From: Fremontodendron californicum | Taxonomy: Eukaryota; Streptophyta; Magnoliopsida; Malvales; Malvaceae | NCBI GenBank assembly: GCA_030761205.1 | Contig: JAULJL010000033.1 | Coordinates: 3,665,501 to 3,729,500 of the forward strand | Length of the DNA stretch: 64,000 nucleotides | Direction: 5' to 3' | Part shown: positions 32,943-45,090 of the stretch, piece by piece | Position numbering within the stretch: the stretch's first letter is position 1 | Layout of the letters: every line of letters starts with the position of its first letter | Translations under genes and position numbers: made by a program | The notes under the pieces: generated by a model | Seen by the model: the letters and a program-made list of their open reading frames with translations, nothing else | Told to the model about the DNA's origin: nothing | Databases searched by the model: none

Positions 32943-33386
32943 TGATGCACCCAAAAGAGTGTATCTTATTTAACCTTGCACTAAAAAGATCAATTGTAAG
33001 TATAATGATTAGCAAGGGTCGAGTCCTCAGGGATTGGGTTTTAATCTATGAGTTATTAGTTTATAACTTACGTTCAAAGAAAACAATAAAAGAAAAGTGG
33101 TTTTTGAAGCCAGATTTAAACTAAAGTAAATAATAAGAATAAGATGCAAGGCGGTATAACCAGCGAATAAAAATATATATACTAAATTAGGCGGTATAAC
33201 CAGCCAATAAAAATATATATACTAAATTAGGCGGTATAACCAGCCAATAAAAATAAAACAAAGTTAATATACAAATTAGGCGGTATAACCAGCCAATAAA
33301 AATAAATATACTTTTAAAAATAAACAAACTAGAAAAGTAAGAAAACAAGTAAGTAAGAAGAATCAAATATGAAAAATATGGTTAAG
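32943..33386 (-). repeat. Family-1 LTR fragment (element H)
   Basis: Starts TGATGCACCC after flank ATTAT and stops at ATGGTTAAG, where the F LTR is inserted. It has four minisatellite units. The rest of this element cannot be placed with certainty. Confidence 0.8.
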
Positions 33387-35012
33387 TGATAACTCGTATA
33401 ATTATATAGTTTTTAGTTATGTTTTATTATTGTTTTGTGTCAAATACGAGTTATTATTGTTTAGTCGAATTGTGTTTATGATCTTTTATATTTTTATGTA
33501 ATTTGGTGTTTTTCACAAGTTTCTTTGAGTAATTTCAGATTACTAGAATTAAGGGCAAATCCAGTTCAGTTCCAGTTCTGATACCTTTTTCCATATTAGC
33601 TATATCTGGAGTTTCACTAAAGCAATAAGGCTGAAATTTTAACCGTGCAAAGCTAAGAGGCATATCTATCTTTTTCATGTTTTACACTTCTTGAAACGGA
33701 GTCGTTTTCCCTAGCAAAATCGACCATCAAATTGGCTGATGTGCAATGACGTCTATGCTGACCTGTTTTCGTATTTTGCCCATATCTTCTTATCCACATT
33801 AGAAAATGAGCTGATTCCAATGGCTCTGGATCAGTAACTGACAGGGGAACATTTTTCTAGAAGACCATGTGATCAGATCAGGCCTCCAATATTGACAAAA
33901 TTGACCATCAAGTTGGCTGATCAAAATTGTCATACAATATGACGAAAATTGTTAGAAAAATGCACCCACCTATTATACCTACCTTTGAAATTTGTAAAGC
34001 TTGTCTCTTGTCATTTAGCCCTCCAAAATGTGTATAAATAGAGGGCCTTGGATGATTGTAGAGGATCATATGGTAGATTGTTAGGAAATTAGCCATTGTA
34101 ATAAAATTCTCTAAGTTTTCTTCTTCTTTCTTTTCTCTAGTTTTCTTTTTCTTTATTTTCTTCTTTTTCTTTCTTTCTTTTATTTCCTTCTTAGATTCTC
34201 TTTAATTTTATATTTATGTTTACAATGCCTATGCTAGGCTAAACTTCTATTTGGTTAAGGGTGATTTCAAAGCCCTAGACATGTTTTGTGATTGATTTTT
34301 AGATTCTATCTATCATTAATTTTCTATCAAAGTTGCTTATGTTCTTCTACAAGAATTGTTCATGATGTTGTCTTGATTTATTTAGGTGTACAACTAGATA
34401 GATCTTGATAATTATCTATTGCTAGTTTAGGAGTCTTGATCCGTGTAATTGTCTTGATTTCCTATTCATAAGTGGCAATTTGTGATTAATGATTATGGTC
34501 AAGTTTTCAATAATTGCAAAGTGGAACATAACCTAAGTTGAACAATCCGAGCTTATGTGTTTGTTGCTTAGATCAACCTATCTTTCTCATCATAAAGCTG
34601 CCGTTAAATTGAATTTAGAGAGCTTATTCTAGGTTGTTTAATGGTTAGAGATTAAATAGAGAGCTTGTTCTATTTAACGACAAACTAAGGAAAGATTGGG
34701 ATAACAGAGCTTGTTGTTATCTACGGTTGTTAACTTTGATAGTTGGTTGATATTGATAGATCTGAAATTGATTCTTAATGATGTCTAGTGGTGGAGAATG
34801 AAACCTTAACCATATTTTTCATATTTGATTCTTCTTACTTACTTGTTTTCTTACTTTTCTAGTTTGCTTATTTTTAAAAGTATATTTATTTTTATTGGCT
34901 GGTTATACCGCCTAATTTGTATATTAACTTTGTTTTATTTTTATTGGCTGGTTATACCGCCTAATTTAGTATATATATTTTTATTGGCTGGTTATACCGC
35001 CTTGCATCTTAT
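33387..35012 (+). repeat. 5' LTR of element F, first part
   Basis: TGATAACTCG... in plus sense, interrupted at GCATCTTAT by element E. It continues at 44757 and ends at 44952. The left flank is TTAAG. The TATA box lies near 34032-34039. Confidence 0.88.
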
Positions 35013-37050
35013 TGATGCACCCAAAAGAGTGTATCTTATTTAACCTTGCACTAAAAAGATCAATTGTAAGTATAGTAGTTAGCAAGGGTCGAGTCCTCAG
35101 GGATTGGGTTTTAGTTTATAAGTTAATAGTTTATAACTTACGTTCAAAGAAAACAATAAAAGAAAAGGGGTTTTTGAAGTCAGATTTAAACTAAAGTAAA
35201 TAATAAGAATAAGATGCAAGGCGGTATAACCAGCCAATAAAAATATATATATTAAATTAGGCGGTATAACCAGCCAATAAAAATATATATACTAAATTAG
35301 GCGGTATAACCAGCCAATAAAAATAAAACAAAGTTAATATACAAATTAGGCGGTATAACCAGCCAATAAAAATAAATATAAAAAATAAGCAAACTAAAAG
35401 TAAGAAAACAAGTAAGTAAGAAGAATTAAATATGAAAAATATGGTTAAGGTTTCATTCTCCACCACTAGACATCATTAAGAATCAATTTCAGATCTATCA
35501 ATATCAACCAACTATCAAAGTTAACAACCGTAGATAACAACAAGCTCTGTTACCCCAATCTTTCCTTAGTTTGTCGTTAAATAGAACAAGCTCTCTATTT
35601 AATCTCTAACCATTAAACAACCTAGAATAAGCTCTCTAAATTCAATTTAATGGCAGCTTTATGATGAGAAAGATAGGTTGATCTAAGCAACAAACACATA
35701 AGCTCGGATTGTTCAACTTAGGTTATGTTCCACTTTGCAATTATTGAAAACTTGACCATAATCATTAATCACAAATTGCCACTTATGAATAGGAAATCAA
35801 GACAATTACACGGATCACGACTCCTAAACTAGCAATAGATAATTATCAAGATCTATCTAGTTGTACACCTAGATAAATCAAGACAACATCATGAACAATT
35901 CTTGTAGAAGAACATAAGCAACTTTGATAGAAAATTAATGATAGATAGAATCTGAAAATCAATCACAAAACATGTCTAGGGCTTTGAAATCACCCTTAAC
36001 CAAATAGAAGTTTAGCCTAGCATAGGCATTATAAACATAAAATTAAATAGAATCTAAGAAGAAAATAAAAGAAAGAAAGAAGAAGAAGAAGAATATTAAT
36101 TATCCAACCTCTTGCTCTCTCTAAAGAAAAAGAAAACTAGAGAAAAGAAAGAAAACTAGAGAAAAGAAAGAAGAAGAAAACTTAGAGAATTTTATTAAAA
36201 TGGCTAATATCCTACCTATGTACAATATGATCCCTTACAATCATCCAAGGCCCTCTATTTATACACATTTTGGAGGGCTAAATGACAAGAGACAAGCTTT
36301 ACAAATTTCAAAGGTAGGTATATGACGATTTTGATCAGCCAACTTGATGGTCGATTTCGTCAATATTGGAGGCCTGATCTGATCACATGGTCTTCTAGAA
36401 AAAGGTTCCCCTATCAGTTACGGAACCATAGCCGTTGGAATCAGCTCATTTGCTGATGTGGTTAAGCAGATATGGGCAAAATACGAAAACATGTCAGCAC
36501 AGATGTCATTACACATCAGCCACCTTGATTGTCGATTTATTCAATATTGGAGGCCTGATCGGATCACATGGTCTTCTAGACAAAGGTTCCCCTATCAGTT
36601 ACGGAACCATAGCCGTTGGAATCAGCTCATTTACTGATGTGGATAAGAAGATACGGGCATAATACGAAAACATGTCAGCACAGACATCATTGCACATCAG
36701 CCAACTTGATGGTCGATTTCGCTAGGGAAAACGACTCCGTTTTAAGAAGTGTAAAACATGAAAAAGATAGATATGCCTCTTAGCTTTGCATGGATACAAA
36801 TTTCAGCCTTATTGCTTCAGTGAAACTCGAGATATAGCTGATATGGCAAAAGGTGTCGGAACTGAAACTGAACTGGATTTGCCCTTAATTCTAGTAATCT
36901 GAAATCACTCAAAGAAACTTGTGAAAAACACCAAAATACATAAAAATATAAAAGATCATAAACACAATTAGACTAAACAATAATAACTCGTATTTGACAC
37001 AAAACATTAATAAAACATAACTAAAAACTATATAATTATACGAGTTATCA
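35013..37050 (-). repeat. 3' LTR of element E (2,038 bp)
   Basis: TGATGCACCC...GAGTTATCA with four minisatellite units from 35219 and two U3 repeats. Private variants (GGATCACGACTCC near 35815, CTAGATAAATC near 35869) recur in the outer part of the partner LTR. Confidence 0.9.
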
Positions 37051-37065
37051 CACCCCCACACTTAG
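37051..37065 (-). other. Polypurine tract of element E
   Basis: Sense CTAAGTGTGGGGGTG beside the 3' LTR. Confidence 0.85.
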
Positions 37066-39150
37066 ATTGTTGCTAGTCCCTAGCAACGACTCAATAAAAA
37101 TAAAATAAGAAAATCTAATCTAATCCATTTTCGTAGGAAATCACGGTGGCACTTAGCATGTGACACAAGCCTTTAAACCCCTAGGTGTCCCTAGTGGACG
37201 AGTTTAGTCTCGTGAGGGTTTACTAGAACGATACCCACAAACATTGAAAAACTAAAATATAAATAAACTGCATATACTAAAAATATTTACTCCTAATCCT
37301 TTCAATACAAATTAGATACAATATTTGAACAAGTCTTATAAACTAATCAATAGCTTAAAGAATTTCACAAAAAATCATGCTTGAATGTAAATTGTTTGAG
37401 TTAAGCCAATATTAGCATAACATATCTCAATCAAAATATTGCATGTTCAAATTTAATCTCAACTTCTCACATGGGATACCCTCATGATTTTCACTCTTTA
37501 AAGTAGTGGTGAAGTGTTTACACTCAATCAATCTCATGAAAACAGTTCTACCATATTCTTGCTTGTCCACCTATTCTCCACTATTTAGATCATACAACTT
37601 CATGAATCAAGAGGTCTTTAATCAAGGTTGTAATGGGGCCAAGGGGTTTGTAATGTGGTTGAAGAACAAAAGGATAAAGATATCACAAAGGTTCCAAAGA
37701 GTTCATAAAGTTTAGAGACATAAAAAGATCATACCAAGAAACTTCTCAAAACTCTTTACAAGTACATAGTCACCTAGGCCGGATATTTATGTTGGGCCTT
37801 TTCTTCATTCTGAACAACTTTGTAACATCTTTTTCTTTTTCCCAAAATTCAAGAGATGATTCATATATATTTTTTTTTGAATGTATTTGCCAGTATTCCA
37901 TTTTTTTTTTTTTTTTTTTTTGACTTTTCTTTTCTTTCCCCCCCACACTTATTTCTTGTTTCTAACCCAAATTTTTAACTAAAAATATCCCTTGTCTTTG
38001 CAACTTGTCTCAAAACATGCTAATTCATCTTTGGAACAAAGGTAAAGATATAAGTATATTTAGGTTAGGGACAAGTTATGGTTACCAAAGAGATAGCTTA
38101 TTCAATGTAGGCTCAAATTGGTTCACTAAGGGTGTGTTCTCTTGGAACATCAATAAGGGATGGCTGTTTGGCTCTGGTTATAATCCTAATGCCTCTATCA
38201 TATTCATGTTGTCACATGTATCAATATAGTCTCAAACGGTTTAAAGCAAGTTCTAGAGAATCATGTAATCATAAGAGCACTCAAGAAAGAAATTAGATTG
38301 ATTTGTATAATGCATCAATCATTATAGGCTCAAAAACTCACAAGGATGATTATACAAGTCAGATTAAGTCTAAACATGCTTCTTTCTCAATCAACATATC
38401 ATATTAACATTGGCTCATAAAAAAAATGATATCAAGCTCAATTCTCATGAAAATCTTCTCACTAATAACTCTGTTTTAGACTTATGCAATTCATATCTCA
38501 TCATTGTATTAAAAAGGAACTAAAACACACTAAAAATTATAATAAAGACTCATAAAAAAAAAAAATAGTAGACAAAAATAAAAGAAATCCTAAATCATTC
38601 CCCCCACACTTAATTCTTACATTGTCCTCAATGTAAGTCTATTAACCCAAATGAAAGAATCATGTGTAAGAGAAAAGAACTAATAACATAAGAATAGGAA
38701 CAGCTAAGACTCAAAACAAAACAAACTCATGCAACCTAAATAATCTTAAAATACTAAACAAAAATTAACAAGTAAACATAAAAAGATTAAAATCAAACTG
38801 ACAAGGTGTGTCTCAAGTCTCCCTTACTCAGACCTTGTTGAGAATGAATACTTCTAAATTGCTTAAAACACAACAAACTTTTTTTTTTTTTTTTTTTTTT
38901 TGAAAAGAAGAAATCAAACTGACAAGGTATGTCTCAAGTCTCCCTTACTCAGACCTTGTTCAGAATGAATACTTCTTAAATTTTTTTTTTTTTTTTTTTT
39001 AAATTAGCAAAATATGTCCCTTACCCCCTACTAAAATATGACATTGTCCCCAATGTCAAATTTTAAAGGTAGAATTTTGGAGATATTACCTGCAGAGGTT
39101 GCTAACCATTTATTATAACTGAGACACAACAAACAAAATGTTAGATAATG
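37066..39150 (-). other. Non-coding 3' region of element E
   Basis: Counterpart of 11074-13201, with the 113-bp-type repeat at 38792 and 38913 and long T runs. Short frames at 37506-37715 and 38005-38229 recur in part in other copies but are read against the element's sense strand and show no family match, so they are not called. Confidence 0.65.
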
Positions 39151-39798
39151 TCACAAAGACAAAGTGCAATCCACTCCTTGCTCGTCCATATCTCTTTTTC
39201 TTTTTCCGAGCGTTTGCGAAACAACCGTAGCAGATAAATACTCATAAGCTTGGAGATTTTTGAGTAAATCTTCAATGGTTGTAGCAGAAATTATGGTTCT
39301 CCTTGCCTCTGAAAACATGAATCCATTATCCACAGCATTATCTAAATATGAAAGCAAATTACTAAAATAACCATTAATATTAAGCAAACCAATGGGTTTC
39401 TTATTTGTGACCAAAGATGACCAAGAAGACACGCAAGCTATTTCTTCCAATGTACCCAGACCTCCTGGTAAAGCAATGAATGCATCGGCAGAATGGTACA
39501 TGATTGTTATCCGTTCAGTGATACTCCAGACTTGTATTTCCTTACCCACGGTAGGTCCACAAAAACTTGTGAATAGTTTTGGCACGATTCCTAGAACTGG
39601 ACTTCCTCCGGTGTGTGCTGCTGTAGCGACTGCTCCCATTAAACCCGTACTACCGCCTCCATAAATCAACTGGATCTTTTGTTGGGCAAGTATTACTCCA
39701 ACTCTTATGGCTTCATCAGCGAATATGTTATTTTTCCCTGGATAAGCACCTCCAAAAACACAAATTTTTTTAATGCGTTGGGACGAAGTACTTTCCAT
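39151..39798 (-). CDS. LOG-type protein, 215 aa (element E)
   Basis: Full length, with GGGSTGLMG and PGGLGTLEE intact. Compared with B/C it has about ten substitutions (ADEAIRV, AAHTGG, LFTSFCG, SITERIT, CVSSWSS, LLKNLQ, TVVSQ) but keeps the arginine before the TIMYHS stretch and the motif glutamate. Only the frame-preserving changes expected of coding sequence are seen. A poly-A-rich leader encodes a longer in-frame N terminus up to 39843, considered unlikely. Confidence 0.83.
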   Translation of the reverse strand: MESTSSQRIKKICVFGGAYPGKNNIFADEAIRVGVILAQQKIQLIYGGGSTGLMGAVATAAHTGGSPVLGIVPKLFTSFCGPTVGKEIQVWSITERITIMYHSADAFIALPGGLGTLEEIACVSSWSSLVTNKKPIGLLNINGYFSNLLSYLDNAVDNGFMFSEARRTIISATTIEDLLKNLQAYEYLSATVVSQTLGKRKRDMDEQGVDCTLSL

Positions 39799-40167
39799 TT
39801 TTTTTTCTTTTTTTTTCGAGTGCCTGAAAGAGAATGAGTACATGGTGTAATATATAGAGGACTGAGTAGTGAATCAGACAAGAGTAATAATGTCGCCGAA
39901 AGTGTATCTGACCTGTCAGAAGAAAATGTTAACCTAACAAAAGATTTTTGCGTGATTTCAGGAAGAAAATCAAAAAGAGAAGAAAAAATCAACCGTAAAA
40001 GACAAATAAAAAAAACGAGAATAATTACACAAATCGAACAACACGTAAATTAAAACAAAATAAAGTTATTGCAAATCAAACCAAAAGCTGAGAAGTCATT
40101 TATTGTAGTTGTGATTGTGGCTCACATCTTCCTCTGGTTTTACGTCCAGAAACGGCTTAAACGCCTT

Positions 40168-40704
40168 CTATGAGTCGAGGATATGCTTCCCATCCAGTTT
40201 TCTTACAAGCTGGCAAACAGGGTCTTTTAACATCAGATTCCCAAGATGTTGCCATTCCCTTTGGAATTGCGGCCATAAATCAAGAATTTCTCTTTGTACG
40301 TCTCCACTAGGATGCGTCTCAAGAGAAAGTTGGATATTACCCAAATTCTCCTTACTCAGTCCATCCTTAATGAATTCAATTTTATCATCTCGATTAGAGG
40401 ACGGAATCCCAATAGAACGACATTTACCGTTACACGTCCATCGTGCACATTTGTGGCAATTTGAACTCATGCGCTTTGCTCGTCGCTTCTTTGCAAAAGT
40501 GCTTCTACCTGTACCTAGTAAATGCAAAACAGGAAGATATTCATCTTCACGTACCTTGGCTTCAATTAGCCAACGTATGTCGTCAGGAATCCCTTTGTGC
40601 ATAAGCATTCTTAATCTCTCAAGTCGAACTTGGTAAAGCTTCAGTAAAATATTTCGAGGAAAAGGAGGAAATCGTTTCTGCAATCTTGTGAGAATATCAT
40701 CCAT
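40168..40704 (-). CDS. 178-aa basic Cys-rich protein (element E)
   Basis: All four clustered cysteines and the KKRRAKR run are retained. Substitutions relative to B lie mostly before the basic run (PDDIRWLIEAK, LHLLGTG) and in RLERLR. Frame and length are conserved. The acceptor-like AG lies at 40706-40707. Confidence 0.55.
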   Translation of the reverse strand: MDDILTRLQKRFPPFPRNILLKLYQVRLERLRMLMHKGIPDDIRWLIEAKVREDEYLPVLHLLGTGRSTFAKKRRAKRMSSNCHKCARWTCNGKCRSIGIPSSNRDDKIEFIKDGLSKENLGNIQLSLETHPSGDVQREILDLWPQFQREWQHLGNLMLKDPVCQLVRKLDGKHILDS

Positions 40705-41238
40705 CCTGAAAAAAAAGAATGAAAAAAAAATTGAAAGAGAAATTGGAAGAGAAATTTATATACAATATCAGTTTTGTGGGTAGCTGATGGAACCGACTTA
40801 AATAATCACGGAGTACCGTTATCCGCCATTTAACCGGGGTTAAAAAAAATTATATTTACATCTAGTGTTTTTCAAAACAAGGATCAGAAAGAAAAACAAC
40901 ATAAAAAGACTCAAAAACAAAACACTCTAAATAAAATCCTAAATTCTTCCCCCCACACATAATTCTTACATTGTCATTAATGTAATGCTATTATCCCCCA
41001 ATGCAAGAATTATATGTAAGAGAAAAGAACTATTAAACAAAAGAAACTTATGCAGCCTAAATGAACTTAAAAGCAGTAAACACAATTAACAAAGAAACAT
41101 AAGAAATAAAATAAAAACAATAAAAATAATAAAAGAAAAAGAAAAAGAAAGAGAAAGCAAATCTGAATATGGAAGGTTGGCAATTTCATCTTTAATTGGG
41201 CTGCCTTCCCAATTAACACTTGAGTTAGTGTTTTGAAT

Positions 41239-42177
41239 CTAACCAACACCATTTCTTGGCTTTTTAGGCTTGTCAGGCTCATACATGAAATTTCCCAAAT
41301 TTATGCGTTTGAGAGGAAGCTTTCTTTGCACAACAGTGGATGCATTCTCCATTACAAGTATTATTCCATCATCCTTGGTGGTGCATATCTCATCGAGGAA
41401 TGGTGCATCTTTTGGTACTTGTTGAATGACATCCACAAACAAACTGTTTAAGGTTTCCAGCGTGTCTTGTTCATGTTCATCCTCCTTGAACTTTGCGAAT
41501 CTACTAGGAAAAGGTGGATAAGAAACATTAGTAAAAATTGGAATCTCAAACGTTACCTCAGGTGCCGAAATACTCTTATTTGGATCATTGGCTTCATTAT
41601 CCTCAAGAATAGAATTCATCTCTAATTTTGTCTCATCCTCATCTTGTTCCTCATTCCTCAAGGTCACAATAGTAGCATTCTCCTTTAGGTTAATCATCGT
41701 TTGGGCAGGGAGTTCTTCAGATCTTTGTGCTACCCATCCCACCATACTACTAGTCAATTGGATCATTTGCTTTTCCAAACTCTGGATGCTTGCCCTTGTT
41801 TCCTGTTGAAATTGCAAAGTATCAGTAACAAGAGAATAGACAAGATCTTCTAAAGAAGTACCTGAGTTTTGAGTCATATGTGGTGGTTGAAAAAGATCTG
41901 GTTCTTGGGACCATGATTGATTGAAGCTAGATGGATGAGTGTAATTGGCATAAGGATCTACTTCTTGGTAATTTTCTGAGTAGCCATAATTAGTATGATC
42001 CCACCATCCCTCATGGTAAGTGTTTGAGTAATGATCATACTGTTGGTCTTGGAACACTTGATGGCCTTGACATCCTCCCATGGCCAATTGTTGAACTGGG
42101 AAGGTGAGATTGGCTTGTTGATTCTCCATGTTCATGTATGCCACCAACTCTTCAAGTGATAGATTGCTCAATTCCAT
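41239..42177 (-). CDS. Gag-derived ORF, 312 aa (element E)
   Basis: Very similar to the A copy (both have TFPVQQ, EIPIFTNVS, EHEQDTLETLNSLF and VPKDAPFLDE), unlike B, C and F. It keeps NSGTSLEDLV and the C-terminal RKLPLKRINLG block. A and E therefore share a gag subtype even though only E carries the accessory genes. Confidence 0.75.
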   Translation of the reverse strand: MELSNLSLEELVAYMNMENQQANLTFPVQQLAMGGCQGHQVFQDQQYDHYSNTYHEGWWDHTNYGYSENYQEVDPYANYTHPSSFNQSWSQEPDLFQPPHMTQNSGTSLEDLVYSLVTDTLQFQQETRASIQSLEKQMIQLTSSMVGWVAQRSEELPAQTMINLKENATIVTLRNEEQDEDETKLEMNSILEDNEANDPNKSISAPEVTFEIPIFTNVSYPPFPSRFAKFKEDEHEQDTLETLNSLFVDVIQQVPKDAPFLDEICTTKDDGIILVMENASTVVQRKLPLKRINLGNFMYEPDKPKKPRNGVG

Positions 42178-42311
42178 CGTTTTTTTTTATTTTTTTTTTT
42201 ATTTTTTTTTTTTCAAAATTTGATAAGAAAAACCCGTATGTACAAGAAAACAAAACTCATTAGAACTGAAAATAAGAATAAACCAAGTAACAAATAAACT
42301 AAAGAAAACAA

Positions 42312-42329
42312 TCCCCGGCAACGGCGCCA
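42312..42329 (-). other. Primer-binding site of element E
   Basis: Intact tRNA-Asp-type PBS on the sense strand. Confidence 0.85.
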
Positions 42330-42335
42330 AAAATT

Positions 42336-44751
42336 TGATGCACCCAAAAGAGTGTATCTTATTTAACCTTGCACTAAAAAGATCAATTGTAAGTATAGTA
42401 GTTAGCAAGGGTCGAGTCCTCAGGGATTGGGTTTTAGTTTATAAGTTAATAGTTTATAACTTACGTTCAAAGAAAACAATAAAAGAAAAGGGGTTTTTGA
42501 AGTCAGATTTAAACTAAAGTAAATAATAAGAATAAGATGCAAGGCGGTATAACCAGCCAATAAAAATATATATATTAAATTAGGCGGTATAACCAGCCAA
42601 TAAAAATATATATACTAAATTAGGCGGTATAACCAGCCAATAAAAATAAAACAAAGTTAATATACAAATTAGGCGGTATAACCAGCCAATAAAAGTTAAT
42701 ATCCTAGTGGAGACGTACAAAGAGATATTCTTGATTTATGACCGCAATTCCAAAGGGAATGGCAACATCTTGGGAATCTGATGTTAAAAGACCCTGTTTG
42801 CCAGCTTGTAAGAAAACTGGATGGGAAGCATATCCTCGACTCATAGAAGGCGTTTAAGCCGTTTCTGGACGTAAAACCAGAGGAAGATGCCAAATACACT
42901 TTCGGCGACATTATTACTCTTGACTTTTACGGTTGATTTTTCTTCTCTTTTTGATTTTCTTCCTGAAATCACGCAAAAATCTTTTGTTAGGTTAACATTT
43001 TCTTCTGACAGGTCAGATACACTTTCGGCGACATTATTACTCTTGTCTGATTCACTACTCAGTCCTCTATATATTACACCATGTACTCATTCTCTTTCAG
43101 GCACTCGAAAAAAAAAATGGAAAGTACTTCGTAAGAAATATATATACTAAAATAAAAATATATATACTAAATTAGGCGGTATAACCAGCCAATAAAAATA
43201 AAACAAAGTTAATATACAAATTAGGCGGTTTAACGAGCCAATAAAAATAAATATACATTTAAAAATAAGCAAACTAGAAAAGTAAGAAAACAAGTAAGTA
43301 AGAAGAATCAAATATGAAAAATATGGTTAAGGTTTCATTCTCCACCACTAGACATCATTAAGAATCAATTTCAGATCTATCAATATCAACCAACTATCAA
43401 AGTTAACAACCGTAGATAACAACAAGCTCTGTTATCCCAATCTTTCCTTAGTTTGTCGTTAAATAGAACAAGCTCTTTATTTAATCTCTAACCATTAAAC
43501 AACCTAGAATAAGCTCTCTAAATTCAATTTAATGGCAGCTTTATGATGAGAAAGATAGGTTGATCTAAGCAACAAACACATAAGCTCGGATTGTTCAACT
43601 TAGGTTATGTTCCACTTTGCAATTATTGAAAACTTGACCATAATCATTAATCACAAATTGCCACTTATGAATAGGAAATCAAGACAATTACACGGATCAC
43701 GACTCCTAAACTAGCAATAGATAATTATCAAGATCTATCTAGTTGTACACCTAGATAAATCAAGACAACATCATGAACAATTCTTGTAGAAGAACATAAG
43801 CAACTTTGATAGAAAATTAATGATAGATAGAATCTGAAAATCAATCACAAAACATGTCTAGGGCTTTGAAATCACCCTTAACCAAATAGAAGTTTAGCCT
43901 AGCATAGGCATTATAAACATAAAATTAAATAGAATCTAAGAAGAAAATAAAAGAAAGAAAGAAGAAGAAGAAGAATATTAATTATCCAACCTCTTGCTCT
44001 CTCTAAAGAAAAAGAAAACTAGAGAAAAGAAAGAAAACTAGAGAAAAGAAAGAAGAAGAAAACTTAGAGAATTTTATTAAAATGGCTAATATCCTACCTA
44101 TGTACAATATGATCCCTTACAATCATCCAAGGCCCTCTATTTATACACATTTTGGAGGGCTAAATGACAAGAGACAAGCTTTACAAATTTCAAAGGTAGG
44201 TATATGACGATTTTGATCAGCCAACTTGATGGTCGATTTCGTCAATATTGGAGGCCTGATCTGATCACATGGTCTTCTAGAAAAAGGTTCCCCTATCAGT
44301 TACGGAACCATAGCCGTTGGAATCAGCTCATTTACTGATGTGGATAAGAAGATACGGGCATAATACGAAAACATGTCAGCACAGACATCATTGCACATCA
44401 GCCAACTTGATGGTCTATTTCGCTAGGGAAAACGACTCCGTTTTAAGAAGTGTAAAACATGAAAAAGATAGATATGCCTCTTAGCTTTGCATGGATACAA
44501 ATTTCAGCCTTATTGCTTCAGTGAAACTCGAGATATAGCTGATATGGCAAAAGGTGTCGGAACTGAAACTGAACTGGATTTGCCCTTAATTCTAGTAATC
44601 TGAAATCACTCAAAGAAACTTGTGAAAAACACCAAAATACATAAAAATATAAAAGATCATAAACACAATTAGACTAAACAATAATAACTCGTATTTGACA
44701 CAAAACATTAATAAAACATAACTAAAAACTATATAATTATACGAGTTATCA
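42336..44751 (-). repeat. 5' LTR of element E, chimeric (2,416 bp)
   Basis: Both outer parts match E's own 3' LTR, but 42694 to between about 43480 and 43697 matches the F locus at 46930-about 47920 at a constant offset of 4,236. This includes the Cys-rich-gene tail, the LOG start and the variants GGCGGTTTAACGAGCC and AGCTCTTTATTT. The result is a longer LTR that contains gene fragments. Confidence 0.85.
42694..43131 (+). pseudogene. Fragment of Cys-rich gene and LOG start inside the E 5' LTR
   Basis: Plus-sense copy of the last 54 or so codons of the Cys-rich gene (from CCTAGTGGAGACG), with a TGG-to-TGA nonsense change at 42741. It is followed by the rearranged intergenic leader and the first five LOG codons (ATG at 43117), then LTR sequence. 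It cannot encode either protein. Confidence 0.85.
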
Positions 44752-44756
44752 CTTAT

Positions 44757-44952
44757 TCTTATTATTTACTTTAGTTTAAATCTGGCTTCAAAAACCCCTT
44801 TTCTTTTATTGTTTTCTTTGAACGTAAGTTATAAACTAATAACTCATAGATTAAAATCCAATCCCTGAGGACTCGACCCTTGCTAATCATTATACTTACA
44901 ATTGATCTTTTTAGTGCAATGTTAAATAAGATACACTCTTTTGGGTGCATCA
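44757..44952 (+). repeat. 5' LTR of element F, last part
   Basis: Completes the LTR broken at 35012 and ends GGGTGCATCA at 44952, next to the PBS. Confidence 0.88.
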
Positions 44953-44958
44953 AATTTT

Positions 44959-44976
44959 TGGCGCCGTTGCCGGGGA
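44959..44976 (+). other. Primer-binding site of element F
   Basis: TGGCGCCGTTGCCGGGGA six bases after the LTR end; complementary to the 3' end of tRNA-Asp. Confidence 0.88.
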
Positions 44977-45090
44977 TTGTTTTCTTTAGTTTATTTGTTA
45001 CTTGGTTTATTCTTATTTTCAGTTCTAATTAGTATTATTTTGTTGTACATACATGTTTTTCTTTTCAAATTTTGAAAAAAAAAAAAAAAG

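Larger units (their letters stand above)
35013..44751 (-). mobile_element. Element E: complete pol-less element with accessory genes, target duplication CTTAT
   Basis: A 9.74-kb minus-strand element flanked by CTTAT (35008-35012 and 44752-44756), inserted in the F 5' LTR. Order in sense: chimeric 5' LTR (42336-44751), PBS, 312-aa gag-like ORF, Cys-rich gene, LOG gene, 3' region, PPT, 3' LTR (35013-37050). It is the only accessory-gene element here with both ends and a target duplication, so it shows that the cassette moves as part of the element. Confidence 0.9.

Noticed and set aside
37506..38229. Small frames in the E 3' region (69 and 74 aa)
   Set aside because: Opposite to the element sense, differ in length between copies, no motif.
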